Assembly: GCA_963822295.1 (NCBI GenBank)
Contig: CAWGHD010000002.1
Coordinates: 1,798,001-1,862,000 of the forward strand
Direction of reading: 5' to 3'
Length of the DNA: 64,000 nucleotides
Origin: VRUE01 sp963822295
Lineage (GTDB): Bacteria > Actinomycetota > Thermoleophilia > Solirubrobacterales > 70-9
This document shows, piece by piece, positions 17,084 through 25,664 of the stretch. The notes below the pieces were generated by a model. It worked only from the letters and a program-made list of their open reading frames with translations, was not told the DNA's origin and ran no database searches. A program made the translations under genes and the position numbers. Each line of letters opens with the position of its first letter. Positions within the stretch are counted from its first letter, which is position 1.

Positions 17084-18549
17084 GCCCGAAGACCGAGAAG
17101 CCCGCGCCGGCCCAGAGCAGAAGCGAGGAGCCGACCGAGAAGGAGCGGCTCGACGCGACCCGCAGCGTCGAGTCCCGCCAGCGGGGCGCGCAGCTGCGCC
17201 GCCTGCTCGCGAGCGCCGATTGGGCCGCGATCATCGGCGCCCTCTGCGTGGCGACCGCCGCCACCTCCAGCGCCACCGTCGCGACCCTCTTCTGGGCGCT
17301 GCTCTTCAGCCCGGTCTGGGTCCTGGTGGTGAAGCTGCACGGCCTCTACGACCACGACCACCGCCGCATCCGCCACAGCACCCTCGACGAGCTGCCGGTC
17401 CTGGTCTCCGCCAGCGCGCTCGGCACGCTCGCCCTCGACGGGCTGCTCAGCCTCACCCCCGCGGGGGCGCTCAACCCCGAGACCGCCGTCCTGCTCGGCT
17501 TCGCCGTCTTCGGCGCGAGCTTCGTCCTGCGCGCCGTCGTCCGCTTCCTCTGGCACCGGACGACCGGCGACCCGACCGGTCTCGTGATCGGGCCGATGGT
17601 GGCCGCCGACCGGGTGGCGCGGCGGATCGCGACCCACCCCGAGGCCCGCCTGCGGCTGGCCGGCTACCTCTCCTCGACGAAGGAGGCCGGCACCGCCGCC
17701 GGCCTGCCGCGCCTGGGCTCGATGGATGACATCTCCCGGGTCGCGCGCGAGCACAGCGTCGAGCGCGTGATCGTCACCGAACAGGACATGAGCGAGGCCA
17801 CGGCCGAGCGCCTGATCGAGGAGTGCAAGGCGGTCGGTCTCGGCCTCACCTTCCTCCCCGAGCACTACGGGCTGCTCGGCCCGGGAATCGAGCTCAACCG
17901 GCTCGCCGAGCTGCCCGTCCTCGACTTCCGCTTCTCCGACCCGCCGCGCTCGACGATCGCGATGAAGCGGGGCATGGACATCGCCGTCTCGGCGCTGATG
18001 CTGATCGTCCTCTCCCCCCTGCTGGCGGCGATCGCCCTACTGATCCTGATCGACTCCGGCCGGCCGGTCCTCTTCCGGCAGCGGCGGGCGGGCAGGGCGG
18101 GCAGGCCGTTCTCGATGCTGAAGTTCCGGACGATGGTCGCCGACGCCGAGGAGCGCCTCGCCGAGTACGTCGACCTCGAGAAGCTCGAGCAGCCGGCCTT
18201 CAAGATCCCCGACGACCCGCGGGTCACCCGGGCCGGCCGCCTCCTGCGGCGCACCAGCCTCGACGAGCTCCCGCAGCTCGTCAACGTGCTGCGCGGCTCG
18301 ATGTCCCTGGTCGGGCCGCGCCCCGAGGAGGAGGCGGTGGTCGCCCTCTACGACGAGCGCCAGCGGACCCGGCTCGGCGTCAAGCCGGGGATCACCGGCC
18401 CGATGCAGGTCTACGGCCGCAGCGACCTCACCTTCGAGGAGCGCCTCGCGATGGAGCGCGACTACCTCGACAACCTCTCGATCACGAGCGACCTGGCGAT
18501 TCTCCTCAGAACGCCGGGGGCTATCGTTCGCGGCGAGGGGGCTTACTGA
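17080..18549 (+). CDS. Polyprenyl-phosphate sugar-1-phosphate transferase (WbaP/WcaJ-like initiating enzyme)
   Basis: 489 residues. The N-terminal half has about four or five transmembrane helices followed by a nucleotide-binding-like region (~165-270). The C-terminal bacterial sugar transferase domain starts at KRGMDIAVSALMLIV and shows FRQRRAGRAGRPF, MLKFRTMVADAEE, TSLDELPQL and SLVGPRPEE, the phosphoglycosyltransferase signatures. The enzyme moves a sugar-1-phosphate from a nucleotide sugar to undecaprenyl phosphate, the first step of a lipid-linked glycan. The sugar cannot be told. The ATG overlaps the previous stop as ATGA, and rmlC begins 3 bases after its stop. Confidence 0.93.
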   Translation: MSPKTEKPAPAQSRSEEPTEKERLDATRSVESRQRGAQLRRLLASADWAAIIGALCVATAATSSATVATLFWALLFSPVWVLVVKLHGLYDHDHRRIRHSTLDELPVLVSASALGTLALDGLLSLTPAGALNPETAVLLGFAVFGASFVLRAVVRFLWHRTTGDPTGLVIGPMVAADRVARRIATHPEARLRLAGYLSSTKEAGTAAGLPRLGSMDDISRVAREHSVERVIVTEQDMSEATAERLIEECKAVGLGLTFLPEHYGLLGPGIELNRLAELPVLDFRFSDPPRSTIAMKRGMDIAVSALMLIVLSPLLAAIALLILIDSGRPVLFRQRRAGRAGRPFSMLKFRTMVADAEERLAEYVDLEKLEQPAFKIPDDPRVTRAGRLLRRTSLDELPQLVNVLRGSMSLVGPRPEEEAVVALYDERQRTRLGVKPGITGPMQVYGRSDLTFEERLAMERDYLDNLSITSDLAILLRTPGAIVRGEGAY

Positions 18550-18552
18550 GCG

Positions 18553-19122
18553 ATGGAGAGACTCGAGACCAGGTTGGAGGGGCCGCTGCTGCTCGCGCCG
18601 CGCGTGTTCGACGACGAGCGCGGCTTCTTCTGCGAGACCTTCAGGAAGAGCGCCTTCGCCGAGCTCGGGATCGGCGAGGAGATGGTCCAGGACAACCACT
18701 CGCGCTCGGGCCGCGGGATCGTCCGCGGCATGCACTTCCAGATCGGCGAGGGCGCCTCGAAGCTGGTCCGCTGCTCCAGCGGCACGATCTTCGACGTCGT
18801 CGTCGACCTGCGCCGCGGCTCGCCCACCTTCGGGCAATGGGAGGGGTTCGAGCTGAGCGACGAGAACATGCGGATCGCCTACTGCCCGATCGGCTTCGCC
18901 CATGGGTTCTGCGTGCTGAGCGAGACCGCGGACGTGATCTACAAGCAGAGCAACTACTACTCGGGCGAGGTCGAGCGCGGGTTCAGCTACCGCGACCCCG
19001 ACGTCGGCATCGAGTGGCCGCTGCCCGCCGAGGAGCTCTTCCACTCCGAGCGCGACGCGACCGCCCCCAGCCTGAGCGAGATCGCCGACACGCTCCCGTT
19101 CCAGTACCGGGCCCCCGCCTAG
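18553..19122 (+). CDS. rfbC: dTDP-4-dehydrorhamnose 3,5-epimerase
   Basis: RmlC converts dTDP-4-keto-6-deoxyglucose to dTDP-4-keto-L-rhamnose. The 189-residue length fits. Landmarks are RGFFCETF, VQDNHSRS, the catalytic-histidine motif RGMHFQ (His61) and GFAHGFCVLSE. It follows the sugar-1-phosphate transferase by 3 bases, with GAGGGGG upstream as a Shine-Dalgarno. The other three rhamnose genes (rmlA, rmlD, rmlB) are on the opposite strand at 20.8-23.7 kb, so the pathway is split between two transcription units. Confidence 0.95.
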   Translation: MERLETRLEGPLLLAPRVFDDERGFFCETFRKSAFAELGIGEEMVQDNHSRSGRGIVRGMHFQIGEGASKLVRCSSGTIFDVVVDLRRGSPTFGQWEGFELSDENMRIAYCPIGFAHGFCVLSETADVIYKQSNYYSGEVERGFSYRDPDVGIEWPLPAEELFHSERDATAPSLSEIADTLPFQYRAPA

Positions 19123-19129
19123 CCGCGAC

Positions 19130-19135
19130 TAGGCT
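19130..19135 (+). promoter_or_regulatory. -10-like hexamer TAGGCT before the GT2 gene at 19142
   Basis: Six bases before the ATG, in the 19-base gap after rmlC. It suggests an internal leaderless promoter. Confidence 0.4.
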
Positions 19136-19141
19136 TCCCCG

Positions 19142-20023
19142 ATGCCCGCCCTGGAGATCGTGATCGTCTCGTCGACCGGCGCCCTCGAGCTGCTCCGGAG
19201 CTGCCTGCGCAGCATCAGGGAGAACCCGTACACGGGCGGCGAGATGCTCGTCCACGTCGTCGACAACGCGAGCACCGACGGCACCCCGGAGATGGTCCGC
19301 GAGGAGTTCCCCGAGGTCCGCCTCCACGCCCTCGACTGGAACTCCGGGTTCTGTTACGCCAACAACCTCGCGCTCGGGGAGGTCCGCGCCCCCTACGCGC
19401 TGGTGCTCAATCCCGACACCGAGGTCTACCCCGGCTCACTCGACCACATGGTCGAGCTGATGGAGTCGGACACGCGGATCGGGATGTCCAGCCCCCGCCT
19501 GGAGAAGCGCGACGGCAGCCTCGACCACGCGGCGAAGCGCTCCTTCCCGACGCCGCTCGGGTCGCTGTCCCACTTCCTCGGCGCGGGCGACCGGCTGGGC
19601 GGCCGCTTCGCCCAGTACAGGGCGCCCGAGCTGGGCGAATACGAGGTCGGCGAGGTCGACGCCGTCAACGGCGCCTACATGCTGGTCCGCAAGGAGGCGA
19701 TGGACGAGGTCGGCGTCTTCGACGAGGGCTACTGGCTGTACATGGAGGACCTCGACTGGTGCTACCGCTTCAAGCAGGCCGGCTGGAAGGTCGTCTACGA
19801 CGGCCGGGTCTCCACCCTCCACGTCAAGGGTGGGACGACGGTGAGGAAGCGCCACCGCGGGCTCAAACACAACTACTCGTTCCACCGCTCGATGGGCCGC
19901 TTCTACCGCAAGCACTACGGCGGCCGGAATCCGCTCGCCGACCTGGTGATCTACCTGGCGATCTACGCCAAATTCGCCGTCGCCTTCGCCCGCAGCACGA
20001 TCGCCAGGCGAAGCCTTACCTAG
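19142..20023 (+). CDS. GT2-family glycosyltransferase (rhamnosyltransferase-like)
   Basis: 293 residues with a GT-A fold. Visible are VDNASTDGT (nucleotide-binding loop, ~42-50), the DXD-equivalent LNPDTEV (~90-96), and the acceptor/catalytic segment LYMEDLDWCYRFKQAGW (~200-216). It resembles WbbL-type rhamnosyltransferases, and the position right after rmlC supports use of dTDP-rhamnose, but the donor is an inference. It is cytoplasmic; a hydrophobic stretch near the C-terminus (LVIYLAIYAKFAVAFA) may touch the membrane. Its TAG stop overlaps the stop of the convergent methyltransferase gene in a CTAG. Confidence 0.87.
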   Translation: MPALEIVIVSSTGALELLRSCLRSIRENPYTGGEMLVHVVDNASTDGTPEMVREEFPEVRLHALDWNSGFCYANNLALGEVRAPYALVLNPDTEVYPGSLDHMVELMESDTRIGMSSPRLEKRDGSLDHAAKRSFPTPLGSLSHFLGAGDRLGGRFAQYRAPELGEYEVGEVDAVNGAYMLVRKEAMDEVGVFDEGYWLYMEDLDWCYRFKQAGWKVVYDGRVSTLHVKGGTTVRKRHRGLKHNYSFHRSMGRFYRKHYGGRNPLADLVIYLAIYAKFAVAFARSTIARRSLT

Positions 20024-20832
20024 GAACGGCGGGCGACGACGATGTCCTGCAGGGTCCTGCCGCCCTCGGCATTGGCCCAGAGGCCGGCGTGGATCGGCTC
20101 CTGGATGGCGAGCCCGACCTCGGCCAGCATCTCGCGGAGGTCCTCGATCGGGTAGGCGACCCCGAGCTCCGGCTCGCGGGGGTCGACGATGGCGCCGCCG
20201 CCCGCGAGCGGATGCACGAACTGAGTCGCGCGCCCGGCCGCGATCTCCTCCTCCGCCTCTGGAGTGAGGAGAAAGAAGGTGAGCAGGCAGGTCCCGCCCG
20301 GCTTCAGCACGCGGGAGGTTTCGGCGAGGTAGTGGAGCGTGTCGTCGCGAAGGAGGTGGGTGAAGAGCGACGTCGCGAAGGCGAAGTCGAACGACGAGTC
20401 CTCGTAGGGGAAGCGGAACTCCGAGGCCGAGATCGTGCCCCACGGGTTGTACTTGCCGTTGTACACGGGCACCCAGGTGAACTCGAAGTTGGGGTGGCGC
20501 GGCGTGACGTTGCGGCGGCACCAGCGGATCATCGCCCTGCCGACGTCGAACCCGGCGTAGGAGCCCGCCTCGAGGTAGTCGGTCAGGGGCAGCGCCATGC
20601 GGCCGATCCCGCTGCCCATGTCGAGCACGCGGTCGTCGGGCCGCAGCCCGCCGAGCTCCTTGAAGAAGGCCGCGAACTCGACGCCGACCGCCTCGAAATC
20701 GCCGTGGCCGACGAAGGACAGCCCCCGTGGGGGGGTTTTGGCGCCGCGCAGGCGGCTGATCAGGTCAGAGGGCCCCCAGATCAGGCGACGGGCGAGCGCC
20801 TTGGCCAGGTAGATGGCCTTCGCTCTAGCCAA
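20020..20832 (-). CDS. Class I SAM-dependent methyltransferase
   Basis: 270 residues. The SAM motif VLDMGSGIGRMALPL (~78-92) is followed by the motif II/III region FDFAFATSLFTHLL and VLKPGGTCLLTFF. It is probably a sugar or glycan methyltransferase, judging by its place as last gene of the rmlA-rmlD-rmlB operon; the substrate is unknown. The likely start is a TTG at 20832 that overlaps the rmlB stop (TTGGCTAG), implying translational coupling. It ends tail-to-tail with the GT2 gene on the other strand, sharing a CTAG. Confidence 0.82.
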   Translation of the reverse strand: MARAKAIYLAKALARRLIWGPSDLISRLRGAKTPPRGLSFVGHGDFEAVGVEFAAFFKELGGLRPDDRVLDMGSGIGRMALPLTDYLEAGSYAGFDVGRAMIRWCRRNVTPRHPNFEFTWVPVYNGKYNPWGTISASEFRFPYEDSSFDFAFATSLFTHLLRDDTLHYLAETSRVLKPGGTCLLTFFLLTPEAEEEIAAGRATQFVHPLAGGGAIVDPREPELGVAYPIEDLREMLAEVGLAIQEPIHAGLWANAEGGRTLQDIVVARRS

Positions 20833-21808
20833 GCGCCTTGCCGTACTGCTTTTCGTAGTACTCGCGGTACTCGCCGGAGCGGATCGGGCCCCACCAGTCC
20901 TCGTTGTCCCGGTACCACTGGACGGTGCGCTCGAGTCCCTCGGCGAAGTGCACCCTCGCCTCCCAGCCGAGCTCGTCGCGGAGCTTGTCGGAGGCGAGCG
21001 AGTAGCGGCGATCGTGGCCGGGGCGGTCGGTGACGTACTCGATCAGCGACTCGTCGGCGCCGGCCAGCTCGATCACCCGCTTGACGACGTCGATGTTCTC
21101 GCACTCGTCCGGGCCGCCGACGTTGTACGCCTCGCCGGGCCGGCCGTTCATCAGCACGGTGTGGATCCCGCGGCAGAAGTCCTCGACGTAGAGCCAGTTG
21201 CGGACCTGCCTCCCATCTCCGTACACCGGCAGCGAGTCCCCATGAATGGCGTTCAGGACCATCAGGGGAATCAACTTCTCCGGATACTGGCGCGGGCCGT
21301 AGTTGTTCGAGCCCCGCACGATCGAGGCCTCGATCCCGTAGGTGTGGACGTGGGCGGAGACCAGCAGGTCGCCTGCCGCCTTGGTCGCCGAGTACGGCGA
21401 GGAGGGGTCGAGCGGCGAGGTCTCGGTGAACGAGCCGGAGTCGATCGAGCCGTAGACCTCGTCGGTGGAGACCTGGAGGTAGCGGGAGACGCCGAGCTCG
21501 CGGGCGGCGTCGAGGAGGACGCCGGTGCCGATCACGTGGGTGCGAGCGAAGGCGTCCTGGTCGTCGATCGAGCGGTCGACGTGGGACTCGGCGGCGAAGT
21601 TGACGACCGCGTCGCAGCCCTCCATCGTCTCGCGCACCACGCCCGGGTCCTCGATCGCGCCCTCGACCAGCTCGGTCCCCTCGGGCAGGTTCTCGGGCCT
21701 GCCCGCGTAGGTCAGCTTGTCGAGCACGACGACCTCGTGCTCCTCCCTCGCGAGGCGCACGTAGGTGGATCCGATGAACCCGGCGGCGCCGGTGACGAGC
21801 AGCTTCAT
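20825..21808 (-). CDS. rfbB: dTDP-glucose 4,6-dehydratase
   Basis: RmlB converts dTDP-glucose to dTDP-4-keto-6-deoxyglucose, the branch point for rhamnose and both amino sugars of this locus. The 327-residue length fits the extended SDR family. NAD-binding TGAAGFIGSTYVR is near the N-terminus. The dehydratase signature STDEVYGS (Thr-Asp-Glu) and the YSATKAAGD Tyr/Lys pair are both present. It follows rmlD with an ATGA overlap and precedes a methyltransferase. Confidence 0.96.
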   Translation of the reverse strand: MKLLVTGAAGFIGSTYVRLAREEHEVVVLDKLTYAGRPENLPEGTELVEGAIEDPGVVRETMEGCDAVVNFAAESHVDRSIDDQDAFARTHVIGTGVLLDAARELGVSRYLQVSTDEVYGSIDSGSFTETSPLDPSSPYSATKAAGDLLVSAHVHTYGIEASIVRGSNNYGPRQYPEKLIPLMVLNAIHGDSLPVYGDGRQVRNWLYVEDFCRGIHTVLMNGRPGEAYNVGGPDECENIDVVKRVIELAGADESLIEYVTDRPGHDRRYSLASDKLRDELGWEARVHFAEGLERTVQWYRDNEDWWGPIRSGEYREYYEKQYGKALG

Positions 21809-22656
21809 GCCGCCTCCCTTTCAGTCTCTCTTTGGGCAAGGTATCCGGCCAGCCCGTCCTGCCAGGAGGGCAGCTCGATCGCGTGCTCGCGCTGGCTGGC
21901 GAGCGCCGAGAACGGCGGCCGCGGGGCGGGGCGGCCGAGCATCTCGGTCGTCGCCGAGAGCACCTTGCACTCGACCTCGGCCTGATCGAAGATCTCGCGC
22001 GCGAACTCGTACCAGGAGCACTGGCCGGCGGCGGCCATGTGGTGGATGCCGTACTCGAGGCCCTCGATCAGGCGGACGATGCCGTAGGCGAGGTGCCAGG
22101 TGTAGGTCGGAGACCCGACCTGGTCGTGGACGACGAGGACCTCGCCGTGGTCGGCGGCGAGTCGCAGCATGGTCTCGACGAAGTTGGGGCCGCCGATCCC
22201 GAACAGCCAGGCCGAGCGGACGACGAAGTGGCGCGGGTTGGCGGCGGTGGTCGCCTCCTCGCCGGCGAGCTTGGTGCGCCCGTAGGCCGAGAGCGGGGCC
22301 GGCTGGTCGCTCTCCAGGTAGGGCGCGGCCTTGGCGCCGTCGAAGACGTAGTCGGAGGAGACGTAGACGATGCTGGCCTCGACCGCCGCGGCGGCGGCGG
22401 CGACCTTGCCGGCGCCGCTGCCGTTGACCGCCATCGCGACCTCCTCGGACTCCTCGGCGCCGTCGACGTCGGTCCAGGCCGCGCAGTTGATGACGACGTC
22501 CGGGCGCTCGGCTGCGACCTTCGCCTCGAGCGCCGGCGCCTCGGTGACGTCGAGCTCGGTGCGGCCGAACCCGACCACGTCGTGCCCGGCGTTGCCGGCG
22601 GCGAGCATCACGTCGCGGCCGAGCATCCCGGCGGCGCCTGTGACCAGCAGCTTCAT
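21805..22656 (-). CDS. rfbD: dTDP-4-dehydrorhamnose reductase
   Basis: RmlD performs the final NAD(P)H-dependent step to dTDP-L-rhamnose. 283 residues. The Rossmann motif TGAAGMLGRDV begins at residue 6. SSDYVFDG and YGRTKLAGE (catalytic Tyr/Lys) are both in place, and the C-terminal substrate domain is complete. It lies 13 bases after rmlA and overlaps rmlB by four bases, so rmlA, rmlD and rmlB are one operon. Confidence 0.95.
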   Translation of the reverse strand: MKLLVTGAAGMLGRDVMLAAGNAGHDVVGFGRTELDVTEAPALEAKVAAERPDVVINCAAWTDVDGAEESEEVAMAVNGSGAGKVAAAAAAVEASIVYVSSDYVFDGAKAAPYLESDQPAPLSAYGRTKLAGEEATTAANPRHFVVRSAWLFGIGGPNFVETMLRLAADHGEVLVVHDQVGSPTYTWHLAYGIVRLIEGLEYGIHHMAAAGQCSWYEFAREIFDQAEVECKVLSATTEMLGRPAPRPPFSALASQREHAIELPSWQDGLAGYLAQRETEREAA

Positions 22657-22669
22657 CGGCGGCGGGCCA

Positions 22670-23749
22670 CTAGATCAGCTTGATCTCGGAGTTGTCACCG
22701 ACCAGGAGGCGCAGGGTCTTCGGCATCCCGTCGCTGCGGGTCAGCTTCACGTTGCGGCCGAGCAGGCTCGCCTCCATGCGGGTGCCGAGGTCCTCGACCA
22801 CGGAGCCGGCGAGGACGATCGAGTGCTCGACCTCGGAGCGGCAGATGCGGACGTCGTCGCCGATCGAGGTGTAGGGCCCGATGTAGGAGTCCTCGATGTG
22901 GGCGCCGGGGCCGATCACCGCCGGGCCGCGGATCACCGAGCCCTTCACGGTCGAGCCCTCGCCGAGGACGACCCGGCCCTCGACCCGGGAGCCCTCGTCG
23001 ACCTCGCCGTCGAGCGCGGTCTCGATCTCCTCGAGCACGAGTCGGTTCGCCTCGAGCATGTCGGCGAGCTGGCCGGTGTCCTTCCACCAGCCGGTGACGA
23101 TCTCCGACTGGACCCGGTGGCCGTCGTCGATCAGGCCCTGGATCGCCTCGGTTATCTCCAGCTCCCCGCGCCAGGAGGGCTTCAGCGCCCGGGACGCGTC
23201 GAAGATCGCCTGGCTGAAGAGGTAGACGCCGACCAGCGCCAGGTCCGACGGCGGGTCTTTTGGCTTCTCGATCAGGCGGACGATGCCGCCCTCGCCGTCG
23301 AGCTCGGCGACGCCGTAGGACTGCGGGTCGTCGACCGGGGTGAGCAGGATCAGCGCGTGCGGCTCGTCCTCGCGGAAGGTCGAGACGAGGCCGCGGAGGC
23401 CGTCGCGGAGCAGGTTGTCGCCGAGGTACATGACGAACGGCGAGTCGCCGATGAACTCCTCGGCCGTCAGCACCGCGTGGGCGAGGCCGGCGGGCTCGTC
23501 CTGGAGGATGTAGGTGATCTCCGCGCCGAAGCGGGACCCGTCGCCTGCGGTCTCGCGGATCTCGTCGCCGGTCTCGGGCGCGATGATGATCCCGATCTCG
23601 GTGACGCCGGCGTCGACCAGCGCCTCGATCCCGTAGAAGAGCACGGGTTTGTTCGCGACCGGCACCAGCTGCTTCGCCGAGGTGTGGGTGATCGGGCGCA
23701 ACCGTGTTCCGGCGCCGCCCGAGAGGATCAATCCCTTCAGGTCTTGCAC
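22670..23749 (-). CDS. rfbA: Glucose-1-phosphate thymidylyltransferase, long form
   Basis: RmlA makes dTDP-glucose from dTTP and glucose-1-phosphate. About 359 residues, longer than the ~290-residue enterobacterial enzyme. The extra C-terminus (~245-350) is a left-handed beta-helix-like run of hexapeptide turns (VVLGEGSTVKGSVIRGPAVI), as in StrD-type and archaeal enzymes. The nucleotidyl-transfer motif GGAGTRLRPIT is at residues ~10-20, with YLGDNLL and the EKP region later. The GTG start is supported by TAGCTT 7 bases upstream. The start is only 15 bases from the divergent glycosyltransferase start. Confidence 0.94.
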   Translation of the reverse strand: MQDLKGLILSGGAGTRLRPITHTSAKQLVPVANKPVLFYGIEALVDAGVTEIGIIIAPETGDEIRETAGDGSRFGAEITYILQDEPAGLAHAVLTAEEFIGDSPFVMYLGDNLLRDGLRGLVSTFREDEPHALILLTPVDDPQSYGVAELDGEGGIVRLIEKPKDPPSDLALVGVYLFSQAIFDASRALKPSWRGELEITEAIQGLIDDGHRVQSEIVTGWWKDTGQLADMLEANRLVLEEIETALDGEVDEGSRVEGRVVLGEGSTVKGSVIRGPAVIGPGAHIEDSYIGPYTSIGDDVRICRSEVEHSIVLAGSVVEDLGTRMEASLLGRNVKLTRSDGMPKTLRLLVGDNSEIKLI

Positions 23750-23756
23750 CGGGGGG

Positions 23757-23762
23757 AAGCTA
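23757..23762 (-). promoter_or_regulatory. -10-like hexamer TAGCTT before rmlA
   Basis: Seven bases before the rmlA GTG and inside the 15-base divergent gap, so RNA polymerase for rmlA must sit over the start of the glycosyltransferase gene. Confidence 0.45.
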
Positions 23763-23764
23763 TC

Positions 23765-24749
23765 GTGCCTCCTCCTGTGAGTGCCTCTAGATCGGTCGCA
23801 GTCGTGGTTCCGAACTGGAACTCGCTCGAGCACCTGACCCGCTGCCTCGATTCGCTCGAGCAGGGCGGCCGGGGGGTCGAGATCGAGCTGATGGTGGTCG
23901 ACAACGGCTCCGCCGACGGCTCGGTCGCGCATCTCGAGCGCGAGGGATCCCCACGTCGCCCTGCCCGAGAACACGGGCTTCGCCGCGGCCGTCAACCTCG
24001 GCGCGGCCAGGACGGAGGCGAGCGCGGTCCTCGTCCTCAATGCCGACACCGTGCTCGAGGAGGGGTGCGTCGCCGCCCTGCTCGACGCCCTCGAGGCCGA
24101 CCCCTCCCTGGGCGGCGTGCAACCCCTGATCCTGCAGCTCGAGGACGGAGAGGGCCCGACCCGCATCTACAGCGCCGGCCAATCCCTGACCCGCGACGGC
24201 CGCGGCTTCGAGGAGCGCGCCGGCGCCAACCTCCCGCCGAGGATGGGGCGCACGGAGGTGTTTGGCGTTTGTGGTGCCGCGTGCCTGCTGCGGCGCGAGC
24301 TGTTCACGGAGCTCGGCGGGTACGACGAGAGCTATGTGTCGTTCTGTGAGGACGTCGACCTCAACGTGCGGGCGCGGATTGCCGGCCGGCGCTTCGAGGT
24401 CGTCCCCGAGGCCGTCGTCTGGCACGTCGGCAACGCCGTCTGGCAGGAGGGGTTCGCCGACCCGAGCGCCGAGAACGCCCGCCTCGTCGCCCGCAACCGG
24501 CTGGCGACCCAGCTCAAGTTCATGCCGGCCCGGTCGCTGCCCCGGATCGCCGCCGTCGAGGTGGGGTCGCTGGCCAAGGCGGTGGCCGAGCGCCGCGGAG
24601 TCGCGACCGCGAAGGGCAAGCTGGAAGCGCTGCGCCGGATCCCGGCCCTGCGCCGTGAGCGGCGGCGGCTGGAGGAGGGCGGCGACCTCAGAGCGGCTCG
24701 CGCCTGGCTCGGCGCAGGGCCAGCGCCCCGGCCAGGCCGACGTCGCTGA
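23765..24749 (+). pseudogene. GT2-family glycosyltransferase with a +1 frameshift near 23946
   Basis: The first ~60 codons (VAVVVPNWNS, VDNGSADGSV) end in HLERE. The sequence then continues one base out of phase, with DPHVALPENTGF at 23946 onwards, through LNADTVLEEG and CEDVDLNVRARIAG to the stop at 24749. Deleting one G of the GAGGGAT run restores a 327-residue GT-A glycosyltransferase of ordinary length with both DXD-like and acceptor motifs. Either a sequencing or assembly error or a recent mutation explains this. The GTG start at 23765 has GGGGGAAG upstream. The 3' end overlaps the convergent GT2 gene by 62 bases. Confidence 0.78.
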
Positions 24750-25626
24750 GGGCGCCCGGCGGCGGCGGCTCGTGGCGCGGCAGCCCGGCCGCGTCGCGCC
24801 AGCCGCGCAGCCGCCCGCCGAGCCCCTTCGAGGTTCGGTCGCGGAGCAGCTGCCCAGCGCAGATCGCGCCCTCGGCCGCCAACACGCGCAGCGCCTTCCC
24901 CGGCCGGCGCATCACCCCGTAGCGGCGCAGCATGTAGGCGCGCGACCAGCCCGTGTGGGCGTACTTGACGCCGCTGCCCGCCCCCAGCGTCTGCGAGTAG
25001 GCGTGGATCGCGACCGCGCCGGGCGCCAGCTCGCAGCGCGCCCCGCGGCGCCGCACGCGCAGGGCGAGGTCGAGGTCCTCGTAGTAGAGGAAGATCCGCT
25101 CGTCGAAGCCTCCGGCGGCCTCGAATGCGGCGCGCGAGTAGAGCGCCGCGCCGCCGGTCGGGCCGAGCGGCGGCGGCGCCGTCGCGGCGGCCTCGCGGGG
25201 CTCGCCGTTGAGGTAGTCGAAGCCCATCAGGGTGCGGTCGGCGATCACGCCGGCCGAGTCGATCAGGTCCGGCCGGCGCTCGCTGAGCAGGACCCCGGCG
25301 ACCATCTCGGCGCCCGCCGCCGCGGGCTCGAGCAGCGCCTCGAGGAAGCCTGGATCGCAGACCACGTCGTTGTTGACGAGCACGATCTGGTCGCCCCCCT
25401 CGGCGGCGATCCCGCGGTTGAGGGCGGGGCCGAAGCCGAAGTTCCTCCGCAGCGCGACCAGCGCGACCTCGGGGAAGTCCTCGCGCAGGAGATCCTCGGT
25501 CCCGTCGCTCGAGCCGTTGTCGACGACGACGACCCGCGCCTCGCGCGTCTGCTCCCGCAGGCTCGGCAGCAGCGCCGCGAGGCGGTCGGCTCCGTTGAGG
25601 CTCGGGATGTAGATCGTGGGCTTCAC
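24688..25626 (-). CDS. GT2-family glycosyltransferase
   Basis: 312 residues. The GT-A core shows VVVDNGSSDGT (~33-43), FGFGPALNRGI, VLVNNDVV (DXD-like) and LYYEDLDLALRVRRRG (~200-215). It is similar in layout to the WbbL-like enzymes nearby. It starts at a GTG in a 38-base gap that is divergent from the methyltransferase at 25665. The last ~20 codons overlap the convergent frameshifted glycosyltransferase. Donor and acceptor are unknown. Confidence 0.86.
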   Translation of the reverse strand: MKPTIYIPSLNGADRLAALLPSLREQTREARVVVVDNGSSDGTEDLLREDFPEVALVALRRNFGFGPALNRGIAAEGGDQIVLVNNDVVCDPGFLEALLEPAAAGAEMVAGVLLSERRPDLIDSAGVIADRTLMGFDYLNGEPREAAATAPPPLGPTGGAALYSRAAFEAAGGFDERIFLYYEDLDLALRVRRRGARCELAPGAVAIHAYSQTLGAGSGVKYAHTGWSRAYMLRRYGVMRRPGKALRVLAAEGAICAGQLLRDRTSKGLGGRLRGWRDAAGLPRHEPPPPGALSDVGLAGALALRRARREPL

Positions 25627-25664
25627 GGCCGTCAGCGGCGACAGGGTAGCCTGCAGCGATCAAG

